From: Piper betle
Taxonomy: Eukaryota; Streptophyta; Magnoliopsida; Piperales; Piperaceae
Reading direction: 5' to 3'
Assembly (NCBI GenBank): GCA_033002965.1
Contig: JAURVB010002157.1
Span: forward strand, 1 to 64,000
DNA length: 64,000 nt
Shown here in pieces: positions 1 to 11,373 of the stretch; within the stretch, counting starts at the first letter, position 1; each line of letters opens with the position of its first letter. A program made the position numbers and the translations under genes. The notes below the pieces were generated by a model. The model was not told the DNA's origin and did no database searches. It saw only the letters and a program-made list of their open reading frames with translations.

Positions 1-307
1 TGATCCGTGTATCTCCATTTTACCTGAAGAAAAGCTAAAATCTCTTGAGAAACTCTTTGTAGGTTGAGAATTTGGAGAAACTAGCTGCTTGAAAGGATTA
101 TTCTGTTTTTCTCCGGAGAATGACTTGTATTTTGGAGATGATAATAAAAAAAGATGATCAGGGTTAATTTTTATGTTTACTTAGTAGCCTGTTGGTTTTG
201 TGGATTGTATATCAGCTTGTCTGCATATGTACTTTCAAAATTTGATTTATGTTTTCTGCCTTCTTAAGCATCCCTTTAGCTAATCATATTGCTTTACTAT
301 TTTGCAG

Positions 308-2917
308 ACTCTTCTTGCATTTGTAAATTTTAAGCTTTATCATTCTATAAATGTTTCTTATCCACCAATCCTCAATCCAAGATTAGAAGCACTGGCAGCA
401 GGTATTAAACAATTTTACCTGCAATGTACAAGTAGCCTGGTTTTTGGACGTGGCTTTATTCAGTTTTCATTTTTTTCTTTGGTATTCTGTGCTTGATTTT
501 TTTATTGGGTTTGTGTTGCAGAGCTGTATGCATTATCTAGGTATATTGTGGCTGGAACAAAGGTTTCTGCAGTAGGGCATCATGATGCCGATTCGGGTGT
601 AGAAAATGATGTAGGCAAAAGCGTGGGAAAAGAAAAAGAAGAGTCTGAGCTTAGGCTGGCTCAACTTCAAAAGCAGCTTCCCTTAAATGAACCTGGTGCC
701 CTTATGCATATGGAGGATGCTAGCTTTGAGGAAGAAGAAGACAAGGATACAAGGGAGTGCAAAAACCTTTTCAAGAATCTGAAGTTTTTCCTGAGTCCTG
801 AGGTTTGTCAATTAATGTGCTTCTTGAACAATTTCTTTTAACAAATGCTTAGTGTTGGTAATTTTTAGCACCAGTTGGAGCAAAGTGCAAAGGGCCTATA
901 GTTTTCTCCCATTTTTGTTGTTCTTCAAATTTTGAGGCTATGCTTTGCATTTGTGCAGGCTCCAAGGGAGTCATTACTCTTCATAATACCAGCTTTTGGA
1001 GGCTCTGTATCGTGGGATGGAGATGGTTCACCTTTCAAGGAAACTGATGAGAGTGTCACACATCAAGTAGGTTTCTAATAAATAGGTTTTGATAAACAGT
1101 ACATTTTAGTGGTGGAATTCATTTTTTCTGGCACACTTCACTGTAAAGACAAGTGTTCCCTTTTGTAAGATCATGTCTTTTTGTTCTCGGAAGGATGAGG
1201 AGATTTGGTCTGTTTTTAAGATGGCATTTACCTGCCTTGACGAGATTCTATGAGACTTCCTTTCTATCAGACTGCTGTCAATATCATTTATTAACGTTAG
1301 GGTGTCTCTACTGTTATGTGCACCTATGTGGTTTCATAGCAGCCAAGTGTGCCCTTTGATAAGACCATGTTCCCGTTCTTGGGAAGATGGCAAGCCCGCA
1401 TCCTTTATCTCTTAGGTGGCATTTGCTAGTGTTTCTGTAATTGCACAAAACTTTCCTTCTATCCTGTTGTAGTCTGCTGTTTGATGGCTTTTGCTTCTTG
1501 AAGATTGCCCAACTGTTGAAGGAGCTAAAATCAGATGTGGCAATCCCTTCCACTTAAATGCTGGGTCCAAAGTTATTTATTCTGTGGGTAGCTTACATTA
1601 TTGTGCACCTTGTATTTTGCAGGTAGTTGATAGAGATGCCAAGTGTCATATGTATCTTTCAAGAGAATACATCCAACCACAATGGATTTATGATTGTGTA
1701 AATGTCCGATTTCTGTTACCAACAGAAGATTATCTTATATCAAGGTACATCCCATTCTTCTTTTATGGTTATGTGTATGTTAATTTAAATAAATTTGATC
1801 GTATATCTGCCCTTCATGTATGGCAGAAAAATAATGATAATTTTTTTCTAATAAAAGATAGTGTTACAGTTTTTCATGATTCTGTACATGCACTGGTTTT
1901 GTGTAGGCAGCTTCCTCCACACCTGTCTCCATTTGTTGACAATGAAGCTGAAGGCTATCTTCCTGACTATGCCAAAAAAATTAAACTTCTGCAATCTGCT
2001 GCCAGAAAGGAATCACTTTACTTGCTAGATGCCAGTAACCATGATGATGACGATCCTAGCAATCTTCTTGCAGAAGCCGTGGCTGATCGAGTTAAAGCTA
2101 ACGAGGCCTCTGAAAGAAAACGCAGAGTATGAATGCACTTGAAGCGTGTTAGAGCATGTGGTCATGTTGTCATTTTATTTAAGAAACTAATGTTTTAAAT
2201 TGGGTTTGCAGATGGCACAACTTCAGGATAAGTACCATGAAGAGTTGAGCAATGAAATGCAAGGAGTTACTTATTCAACCTACTTATCAGATAAAAAGGA
2301 GACTCCCGGTGAAAATGCTGTGGATAATGAGGCACCAAACTCAGCTTTGGAGCAGTCTGACAAGGAGACAGTAGACATGTCCAAGTTTATGATGTCAAGA
2401 AAAAGCGTGGAGTCTATGAAGCTATAGAGGTAACTGCTCATACTGTATTTTCTGTTGGAGGTGGATGAAAGATTTCTGTGGTGTTAATGATATTGGAATA
2501 CTCCATCAATAGTTGGGTTTTATTAATATCTCTACTTGGGTGTTATTATTATGTGAGGTTGCCTTATCATTGTTTACGATGATGGGGCACCTTCTGTGCT
2601 TAAGTGAAGCTCTCTTATGGAGAATATACATGGGATTCATGGCAAGTTGTCAACAAATTAATGATTTTTTTCCTGGAAAAAAACAGATCAGCAAACATCG
2701 AAAAAAGGCGCGCATTAATCTTCTCGAAAGTAGGAAAAGAAAGCAAACGCTGCTAAAAAGCAATCTTGAAGGAGTGGAGTCCTGTGAGTCTGTTCGCAGT
2801 TGTGGTGATTTGAGTGATTTTTATCAGATTTACTTGCATCCAAGACGGGGCGGGGCTTACAGTAATGCTACACCAATGAGAAGCCCTGGTTATGTGCTTT
2901 ATCTGCTCGGAGTGTGA
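308..2917 (+). CDS. PES: Pescadillo homolog, 3' part (5' exons outside window)
   Basis: Pescadillo is the PES1 subunit of the PeBoW complex (with BOP1 and WDR12), which acts in the nucleolus in 60S ribosome maturation. Exons I can place are 308-401, 522-802, 959-1066, 1623-1744, 1907-2126, 2212-2429 and 2687-2917, all with AG/GT borders. The first exons encode the end of the Pescadillo N domain (FVNFKLYHSINVSYPPIL, ELYALSRYIVAG). The middle exons encode the BRCT domain (FGGSVSW, LSREYIQPQWIYDCVN). An acidic linker and a basic tail (SRKRKQ) follow. About 424 residues are present; the family is near 600, so roughly the first third lies upstream of the window, and I see no exon in 1-307. One base is missing from the A-run at about 2399-2403: the uncorrected frame stops after VESMKL, whereas one extra A restores the expected KKRGVYEAIE. 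The extent of the last exon beyond NLEG is unsure. Confidence 0.92.
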
Positions 2918-4488
2918 CTCTGATACTAGGACCTGGGGCTTATGTTATACTTTAAAGCTCTTCTCTAATGACAAAACGAGGCTGCTCTCTTCTTGGCAAT
3001 TCTGTGAAAGGTATGTTGAGAATTTTGACATCATCTATGATATTACTTGTGTAATAGGCATATTGAAATATTATTGCTCAAGGAACATAGCTTGTATAGC
3101 AGAACTGACCGGGAAATCCCTATTTGTCAAATGGAGCCATACCATTCAAACTCATTTTATAATTTGGAATGCTTTTTTTCTTTTTGTCTATTTGAAATCA
3201 AACATATTGGTTAATTGTTTCCAGTACAATGAACATGATCTAATTGATATGAACGAGGTAATTGCTTGAACTTAAAAACGTTGACCTAGCTAAAGGTGTT
3301 TGGTTAATGTAGGCCCATTAGGGTCAACGATATTGATATAGAATTTATAAGATACATTCTTATCCTGGGTAAGGATTGAACGTAAATGTATCTTTCTAAA
3401 GAAATTCAAGGTCAATTGTTTTGCATATAATTTAGGGTAGGTATTCAAATTTTCTTTTCTTTTTTGTTTTCGGATTATTAATGGACGTGGTGTTTAGAAT
3501 TATGAAAATTTATTTCTGATGCAAAAAGAAGACGATTATATTTACCATCATTTTTTCCTAAGATTATAATTTATTATAATTACTTCTATTCATTTGATTA
3601 CATTACATGCATCGAAGACTGCTTGTATCACTTCATGCATGTTTTTAGCCCTCCATGCAAAAACATGAGGGCGCATTTTTGGCTCATCTAACTCTACGTG
3701 GTTAAAAATTTTCATACTATCGTATTCACTTGGTATACAAGATAATATCATATAAATGGGACTTGGGAGGACTGTTGTCCTAGACAATGTCACCAACTCG
3801 TTCTCTCTCGAAAATCTCTGAATGCGCCGCCTCGTTGAGTTTCTTACTTCTCCGAAGCTATGGCAGGACAGGGAGTTGTTGGAGCACACCACGACCTGTA
3901 AATAATAAAACTCCTAAAGCAGGGATAGCTGCCCCAACCAAGCCCCTTATATTTATTGTAATAATCTCCCTCTCCAATATCATACCCACACAAGTTATAA
4001 AACCGTACTTTCACATTGCAACAACCTGTTAATATATACATTTATTTATCAACATCAACGCGACAACATGATCCTTAATTTTCCGGTTGAGTTGCTATAT
4101 TTTTATGAAGCGTGCAAATTCACTTCACCTTTCCATACCATTAAAATCTTTCCTGGTATGAAAGAACGATGATCGAAAACATATATTATGATCGTATGAT
4201 GAGATCAGAATTTTTGTAAGAAAAGTTCTCACCATGGACGAGACCCTTGCCTACAGAGAGGTAAGTCAACCACAACAAAAAAACCTCTCATGCTCTCCCA
4301 TTTTTATAAACCCATCGTCAAAATATGTTCAATTTTTACCACAACCCACCATATCTGTAATCTGCTCACCAAATTTCAAGATATCCGAGCTACCCAGATC
4401 ACACTTTCTTCATATTCCTCACAACTTTTAATTCATAACATTAGTTCATCTTGGGTCTTTGCTAGTTCATCAATGTCAGAGGTTTAAG
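2918..4488. other. Intergenic region, no recognised gene
   Basis: AT-rich DNA between the Pescadillo gene and the DOMON gene. On the minus strand around 4000-3870 one frame encodes a short hydrophobic stretch (FITCVGMILEREI, then GLVGAAIPALGVLLFTG) that looks like a membrane-protein exon. The same frame has a stop just upstream and I could not extend it or name a family. Short minus-strand frames at 3590-3892 have no recognisable motif. The promoter of the DOMON gene should lie in the last few hundred bases, but no clear TATA box stands out. Confidence 0.4.
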
Positions 4489-4932
4489 ATGGATGAGTTT
4501 TTGAACAAAGCAATCGTCCTTGCATGGTTGACGTCTTCTCTCTTCTTCTTCTCCGCCAATGCTCAGACTTGCACCACCCAATCCTTCACCAACAGGTTCT
4601 TCGCCGACTGCAATGACCTCCCACGCCTCAACTCGCACTTGCACTGGACCTACTCGCCGGAGAACAGCACCATCTCCATCGCCTACCGAGCTCCGCTCTC
4701 GTCACCGGGGTGGATAGCCTGGGCCATCAACAACGACCGCACTGGCATGATTGGATCCCAGGCGGTGGTGGCGCTTCGCCTGCCCAACGGTTCCGCAGCT
4801 GCCCACACCACCCAGCTGTCCAACTACCAGCCCACCTTGGAGCCCATGGAGCTGAGCTTCGCCATTACCGGAATCGAGGTGGAGGCGGGTGCCTCCGATA
4901 CGACCATCTTTGCCGTGGTGCAACTACCCAGC

Positions 4933-4937
4933 AATAG
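4933..4937. repeat. Target-site duplication, left copy (AATAG)
   Basis: Five bases directly before the TGTAAAACCC start of the solo LTR, matched exactly by 7773-7777. This sets the insertion point inside a codon of the DOMON gene. Confidence 0.9.
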
Positions 4938-7772
4938 TGTAAAACCCGTGACTCGAGTCAGAGTTTTACGGGAGTGAAGTTCAATCGTCGGTTCGAGTCG
5001 AGTCAGCTTCATGGACCGCGAGCTGAGTTGAGGCCAGCTATGAGTTATGAGCGATGAGGGTCATGTATGCTCAAGTGTACGATGATAACGTCTAAAAGAT
5101 GATAAAAAATGGGTTATCAAGTATATGGAGGTATACAATATTGATTGTTATTTTTATTTGATCGTAGAATAGTTTTAGGCCGAATAACGCATTAGGACGC
5201 GTTAGATTATATTCGAGTAGGTTATTAGTTATAGAACATATTATTTGGATGTTGCTGTGTTTGTTTGATTTTACAGGATTTTTTCCAAATTTTTTGGATT
5301 TTTTTTAGGATTTATTAGGAGATTGTTATTATTATTGACTTGAGTCGGAGTCGAGTCAAGTTTAATTTACAAAAATGCCATCGCATGCCCCTTCATCTTC
5401 CCCGACACCTTCCTCACCCCAAACCCTTGCCGCCGCCACTGCCGTGTGCTGCCGTCGCCGCCGCCGACGCCGCACTACCGCCGAGCAACGCCGCCCCGCC
5501 CCGCCGTGCAGTCGCCGTGCCGCCACGACCCACCCCGGCCACCGCCTCGCCGCCACGACGCCGGAATCGCCCCACGAGCCGCGACGCGCTCCCTCGGCAA
5601 TTCGCCGCCGTCTGGGCCGCTCCGCCGCCGTTGTGACCCCGACGACCACCCCCTCGCCGTTGCCGACGTTTCCCCCATCCTCCCGACCGCCGTCGAGGCC
5701 AGCCGGAGCCCCAATCGGAGCACACCGCCCCGCCGCCCGTTTTCAACGCCGCCGCCGACGGCCATTGCCGCCCCGGCTGCTCTGTTTGACACCACCATTG
5801 GACCAAGCTCGTCGAGCTGGTGCCGATAGACCCTCTGATTGCCCCGTCCCGAATCATTGCCGGAATCTGCCTATACTCGCCGGAAAACCGCTGGAACGGC
5901 CGAAAAATTGGATTCGTGGGAAATTCGCCGGATCATCCGCCGAACACACCTGGTCCAATCTGATCGGACTTCGGACGCCGCTAGGTACCGAATTCGAGTT
6001 TCGAGCCACGAAACGGAAACCCTAGCCGTCGCCGATTTTTGACGACACGAGGTATAATTTATTTTAATTTAATTATTTAAAAATATTGATTATTAGAATT
6101 GCATGCTAGGATTTGTGTGTGTGTTATAATAATATATATAAATGTAGATTTGATTAAGGATAAAATATGAAATTTGTTTGATTGAGTGGTGTTAAAAATG
6201 GAGGCTAAGAAATTAATTATGGTAACTAGGTGATGATCATGATCTAATGCAAACTAGCCTAAGTAGACTTGCTAGAATTGATATAGGTTAATGTCTATTG
6301 ATTGATAAGTGATTGTGTTGATTGTATGTGCATGCTATAGGATGTGTGATTCATCATGTGGGCGTTAGTTTTTAGCTTGATTGTGTAGGTACGATGTAGG
6401 AGCTCGCCGCCTAGGCGCGTGGACCCGTTTGGAGCTTCTACCAGGTCCATTTAGGACTCGTTCTCTGTTTTATGCTACTCTATTGTATATTTGATTTATC
6501 ATGTGTAGGACAAGTTAAGTGGGGTTTTATCGGATCCCACTTAACTCGGGCCATTTAGCCAACAGTTTTATTTCGGATTAATAACCCTCGAGGATGAGAT
6601 CCCTCGAGTTTGTTTTCGAACTTCAGATCCAGATCAAGTTGCCTTCGGGCCTATTGTATAAATCCCAACCCAGGCCTATATATGTATAGTTTTTGCGTTT
6701 TCGGTGAGAGATGGGATGAGGGGTACTTGCGGCCACGTCTTCAGATAGGGCTTGTGCTCGGAAGAGCGGGCTTTGGAGCTGGGGAGAACCCACTTCGTTC
6801 CCGAAGGATCCGGACAACTCCACCTTTGAGTTCCTCAAACCCGGAGAAGTGTGGAGGTTTACGGGTACTGCAATGCAGCGCATGTCTAGACTTGTGGTTC
6901 AAAGGGTACTGAAGGCGACTGCCTGAGAGTGCTCGGCCTTTGTGCTCAAGGCTAGGAGTAATATGGAAGGTGCAGAGGGCGGTAAGGAATGAAATTTGAT
7001 GCGAGAAGCGATAGAGAAATGACCAAGGTATGAGAATGAGAAAGAAAGGGGGACGCTGTCGACCCGAGGGCGACGGCCCGACGGCGACGGCTCCCGTATG
7101 TGCCCTGATGAGAGTTCTTGAGGAAGTATATAGTTTTGATTCAACAGGAGAGTTTGCTCTCCTGTGCCAAATTGATATTAGTTATTTTCCGGGCCGGTAA
7201 CACTGTAACACTCGTTACTGATGGTTTTTCTATATATATGTAGGTGAGGAATGCGAGTGATGAAAGCTGTCGGGACTACGGAGGAGCAGCACAGAACCAC
7301 GCACACATGTACCTGCCGCGTGTAACGTATAATGACGGTGTGTTATTGTTATGTAAACGATAATTTTGATGTGTTTGCTTGAATGAATTAATTGTTATAA
7401 AACGAACTGATAAATATGAATGAGTAGGGAGCCTTGGAGTTCAGACTCGGCTCAGGTAAAAATGAATGAGATAATGATTGAATGTCATGGTAGATTATTA
7501 TGTGTTATTGTATTTTCATAAAATAGTATATATTTTCTTTTGGTTTCTCATTTATTATTTTGTCTTGTTTTTGCTTGTACATCATATCATGCATGTAGGA
7601 CCGTGTTAGAACCCAATCGTTCTCATTCATGCATTTCATATTTGCATCTCCATCTTGAGACACCGAGAGTAGATCCGGGTTGGCTTAACCGAATCTAATA
7701 GATTAACGAACGGTTCGGTCGCCGGTAACATTTCTGGGTCGGTTCGCGGGTGAGCCGAAACGGGGTGTTACA
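4938..7772 (+). mobile_element. Solo LTR of a Ty3/gypsy (Tekay/Del-like) element, copy A
   Basis: The 2835 bp unit begins TGTAAAACCC and ends GGGGTGTTACA, flanked by perfect AATAG duplications. There is no primer-binding site, gag or pol, so it is a solo LTR left by LTR-LTR recombination. It is closely similar along its length to the 3' LTR at 43855-46759 (opposite orientation), which is joined to a chromovirus pol. Internal order: direct repeats of gactcgagtc type near the start, a GC-rich block at about 5375-6040 ending in AAACCCTAGCCGTCGCC, an AT-rich block, the block GTAGGAGCTCGCCGCC shared with other copies, the double CCCTCGAG block at about 6585-6610, a TATA box at about 6677 and the 3' part. 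Confidence 0.92.
6677..6683 (+). promoter_or_regulatory. Likely TATA box of the LTR promoter
   Basis: TATATAT in the context CCTATATATGTATAG, about 75 bases after the paired CCCTCGAG block. The same arrangement recurs at about 12317 (copy B) and in inverse orientation near 45010 (3' LTR of the coding element) and 26990 (copy E). Conservation of position suggests the retrotransposon core promoter. Confidence 0.5.
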
Positions 7773-7777
7773 AATAG
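7773..7777. repeat. Target-site duplication, right copy (AATAG)
   Basis: Exact repeat of 4933-4937, directly after the TGTTACA end of the solo LTR. Confidence 0.9.
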
Positions 7778-8030
7778 GACGTCCATCAACCATGTTTGGC
7801 AGCAAGGTCCCCTCTCTAGTTCTAATTCTCTAGCCAGCCACCCTTTGTCCTCTGCTAACCGGCAGTCGATGGGTAATCTCGACCTCTTGTCTAGCCGAAC
7901 CACGGCCGGAGGCGGAGCTGGCGGCAACTCCCGTACCCGCCAGCAGGATGTATTATCAATGTCCTTATTATTCTTGCTTGTAATTAGGTTCAGTGGTTTT
8001 TACATGGTATTTCAAGTAGGTTATACATAA

Positions 8031-8513
8031 AAATATAAAAAATCATATTATTTCAATACCCTTCCCGTTTTGCAGCTTCCTAAATTACAGGCAACATAAA
8101 CACCGATTAAGAAAATAGCAAATTGTTATTATGTAACTCTGCAGAAAATGATCCAAAATATAACAGCTGTAGAAAAAAATGATGACATTGAATATCAAAT
8201 CAATGGATTGTGCTCACCTTTCAATTTACTTATGCATCTCACAAACCAACAGAAATGAAAAAGTGGCATAATTAAAAACAACTGCTCCCAGCATATATGC
8301 CAGACAACATCCAATAGAACTTATTTGATCCACCACACCACTCCTCGCCACCTTCAAAAAGCCTAATCTGCTATCACCTTCAGGGCAAGAAGATGTTCTC
8401 CGAGAAGTTTTCACATAAAATTCTGAAGATCAGAGATTGTAAAGCAAACAACGCCGACTGCCAGCATCCCATAATGAGTAACCTTTAAACAAAAAATTAC
8501 TCATTTAGCATGG
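8031..8513. other. Spacer between DOMON gene and XYLT pseudogene
   Basis: AT-rich sequence with no credible coding exon on either strand. It holds the 3' flanks of two convergent genes. Confidence 0.5.
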
Positions 8514-10222
8514 TCAGCAACCAAATCTGGCTAATATGTCACTAACCTTCTGAATAACGTGTTCAAGGTTAGCATGTGAACCAGGAAAGTTGATAGCATG
8601 GTATTCTAATCCTCACCACTGCAATATAACAGAAAAATGAGGGCGCCTATACATATTGCTAATTATCTCAATAATTACTGCATTGGGTGATGCGGACACA
8701 ATGAGTTAAGCCTGCACCATGAGCACCGATGACAACTGCAGCATCTTGAATGAGAAGAATTTGCTCCTTCAGCGGCATATGATCGAACAAACTATTGACA
8801 AGATTTACTTGGCATTTCGTATGGCTAAATACCCAATCTTTGAGTCCATCAAATACCTCCTGTTCGTTGCTCAGTCTTGACTCCACTTGACCACCATGGT
8901 GTGGGTGAGCCAAATAGTCTTCACGGCGAACAAATAATACATTAAGACCTAAAAATGGATCACTAACACGGTGTTCATCTAATGGGAGATCAAAAGCTGC
9001 TCTTAGCATTTCCCCAAACTCAGAAATCTTAGTTTTTCTCTCATCTGGTTTTTCTTTAAGTGCATGAGCTGATGTCCCATGACACTATAGTTTCAGTCAG
9101 ACCCTTGAACAAAGCCGTTCCATATCCTAAAGGTGAGAGAACAGCATGCTGAAAGCAGATGGGACCGGCAAGAAAACGGTGATGGAACTATTCATCTTTC
9201 ATACCATTGTTTCATAAGTGAAAGTGAAATTTCAAAGAGAAGAATCAACAATTTGGTATTGAAAGTTAGAAGCAGAAAGAGTCAACAAACCACTCCCAGT
9301 TCGTCTATCTGATCAGAAACAGAAAAACTTAAACATTGAAACGGCCAAGGTACTTCAGTGCTCCTACCTCGCAGTGTCCATCGACGAAAATCAAGTGAGG
9401 TCTGGTAGGCAGACCAGTAACTCTGGAAGCAATATACGCACTATACCAGGCTGTAACTGTGTGGAAAAGGTATGCATATTCAAAATGGGTAACCAAAACC
9501 ACACTTCCATCAATCCACTGCAATAGAACACATAAAGTTCATCAATTTAGATCAACACCATCAATTCACAAAACGTTCAGGAAACAGCAATCGAGCATTG
9601 ATGCAAAAGTTCACAACTTTACCCACAAAAAACCAGTGGAACCATCAAACCTGTTGGTATGGGAATTCGTCACCGTCTTCCACGGCGAGAAGAGACACAA
9701 CAAGCTCCCTCCCCCGAAGGCACCACGGGGGCAAATACCGATCGAGCAACTCATCGCCAGCGACCCTCCGAGCACCACCACCCTTGCTGCCCACCTGGAA
9801 CTGCAAAGCCCCAGAATCAAACCTTGGGACCTCGTCCTCCTCGGACCGCCGGCCGACATGTTGACCTTGCTGGGATCCAACCGGAGGCGGGAGCCCTCGC
9901 AGATCGAGCTCTGGAGTGTCTCACTGTGGAAGCGCCGGAACCACCGAAGCCGGATTGGAAGGGGAGGAAGTCATGGCGGCGGGTGAAGTCATTGCCAAAG
10001 TAGGCCTCGCAGGAGCCGGGGTGGGGGTTGGGGACGCGCCGCCATGGGAGGAAGGAAGGGAGGGGGGCCATGGCTTTCCGGTGACGCGGTGGTTGGAGAA
10101 GAGGACGGGGTCGCCGGCGGGGTATGGGAGAAGGCGGTGGTGGAGGGAGAAGAAGACGGCGAGATTGGAGACGTGGAAGAGGAAGACCCAAAACCAGAAG
10201 CGCCACCCCTCCGCCGCCTCAT
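8514..10222 (-). pseudogene. XYLT: Beta-1,2-xylosyltransferase (GT61), degraded copy
   Basis: XYLT adds beta-1,2-xylose to the core mannose of N-glycans in the Golgi. Reading down the minus strand, the ATG at 10222 opens a GC-rich exon with a type II membrane anchor (FWFWVFLFHVSNLAVFFSL), then SCEAYFGNDFTRR, then DPSKVNMSAGG, each in a different frame. A second exon (9517-9368) carries VTHFEYAYLFHTVTAWYSAY and FVDGHCE. The last part has QHAVLSPLGYGTALFKGL, FGEMLRAAFDLPLDEH, NVLFVRREDYLAHP, VESRLSNEQEVFD, VIGAHGAGLTH and finally IIEIISNMYRRPHF. At least four frame changes are needed, the section between HCE and the QHAVLSP block is missing, and an in-frame TGA follows ILQW where the family has WKG. 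One-base shifts might be assembly errors, but the stop and the missing segment point to real decay. Confidence 0.85.
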
Positions 10223-10726
10223 CAGGCTTTGCGCGGCGGCAATGGTCGGCGGCAGACGGGGAGGATCGCCGGAGAAGATCGTCGCTTCGGGGTTGTCCGG
10301 GCAAAAAAGCGGGTAGCTTTTTTGTTTTTGTATTCTTGTATGATTTATATGATTGGTAACGGTTTAATCACATTAAATAACATTATTATATTATATCAAT
10401 TATTTCTCGCAAAATAAAATTAAAAACATATGAACTACACGGTCTACGCTTCTTATTTTAAATTTTTTAATGAGTCCCACAAATAAATTTTATACATATT
10501 TATAATAAGATGCATAAATATCAAAAAAGTTACCTATACTCATTTCCTACCCTAAATATCAATTAAGATCATCCGATTGAAATCCATGGAGATATACTTT
10601 TCTTCTAAAAATATTGACCCACAACTGCGGCTGCCCTGGCTTGATTTGGATGGGAAGCCATCTATTTTGGTTGCCTCTACCTAATTTGATCGGGTGATAA
10701 TCCAATTAGGCTTGATTCTATATAAG
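10223..10726. other. AT-rich spacer upstream of XYLT copy
   Basis: 5' flank of the XYLT copy, running into the start of the LTR nest at 10727. No gene or clear promoter motif is seen. Confidence 0.45.
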
Positions 10727-11306
10727 TGTAACACCCTAATTTTGTTTCACTAAGAACCGAATCAAAATGGTCACATTTTGATTCAAGTTATATCTAAATT
10801 AATTAATCTATAAGACTCGAACAATAAAATTGTCCAAAACACGCTCTCCGTGTATCGTGAATAGAAAACATTACTAATTATGTATAAAAATATATCAAAC
10901 ATAAATAAAAATAAGAAAAAATAACGACACATTGAGCACAAGTGTGTGTAGTATCTATATGTCATTCCAACGATGACGACCCAATACGCAAGAACAAAAG
11001 ACTTATATATATAATAAGAAAAATGTCAGTAATAAATGTCATTGGTGTGAAAAATAACTAGTGCAAACTCTTAAGTAAAAATCTAATTTCCACGATAAAA
11101 GAAAACCATATATAATTTCCATGAGAACTTTCAAAGGGTATTTACTGAGGAACCATCGAGCTGCTGACTTGATAACATCTCGAACTGAAGTGGTGTCATG
11201 TCACTATCAGCATATGCCTCTCTCGACAATAACTAGTCAATATTCTTAGGCAGTCCACCTTTAATACCCTCTAATACCACAAGTTTAGACATGTATTTTA
11301 CACAAC

Positions 11307-11373
11307 AGTACTTGTCTACTTTACGAAGAAAGTACTTGTCTACTTTACGAAGAAAGTACTTGTCTACTTTACA
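11307..11373. repeat. 24 bp tandem repeat, 2.8 copies
   Basis: The unit AGTACTTGTCTACTTTACGA plus AGAA occurs at 11307-11330 and 11331-11354, with a partial third copy. It lies inside LTR copy F, and the copies are identical, so the expansion is recent. Confidence 0.9.

Larger units (their letters stand above)
4489..8030 (+). pseudogene. DOMON-domain protein (CYBDOM/AIR12-type), split by a solo LTR
   Basis: The reading frame starts at the ATG at 4489 and opens with a signal peptide (KAIVLAWLTSSLFFFSANA), followed by a DOMON domain: an early cysteine, ADCNDLPRLNSHLHWTY, the GWIAWAIN core and a later FAVVQLPS strand. DOMON proteins of this group bind haem b outside the plasma membrane and take part in ascorbate-linked redox reactions. 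The frame is cut at 4937 by an LTR (4938-7772) and resumes at 7778 in the same frame (HVWQQGPL, then QSMGNLDLLS, then TAGGGAGGNSRTR), ending at 8030. With the LTR and one copy of AATAG set aside, 233 codons are continuous with no other damage. The usual cytochrome b561 helices do not follow: after NSRTRQQD there is one hydrophobic stretch and a stop. The protein was therefore either a short AIR12-like form or has lost its second exon. As it stands, translation would run into the LTR and stop at about 4976. Confidence 0.85.

Noticed and set aside
3590..4041. Minus-strand frames of 100 and 65 codons
   Set aside because: No motif, no splice-compatible continuation and a different frame from the hydrophobic stretch; kept only as an unexplained region.
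5362..6042. Long frames on both strands (up to 216 codons) in the LTR GC-rich block
   Set aside because: Proline- and arginine-rich products in several overlapping frames reflect composition. No domain is visible and the frames are not kept in the related LTR at 45650-46300.
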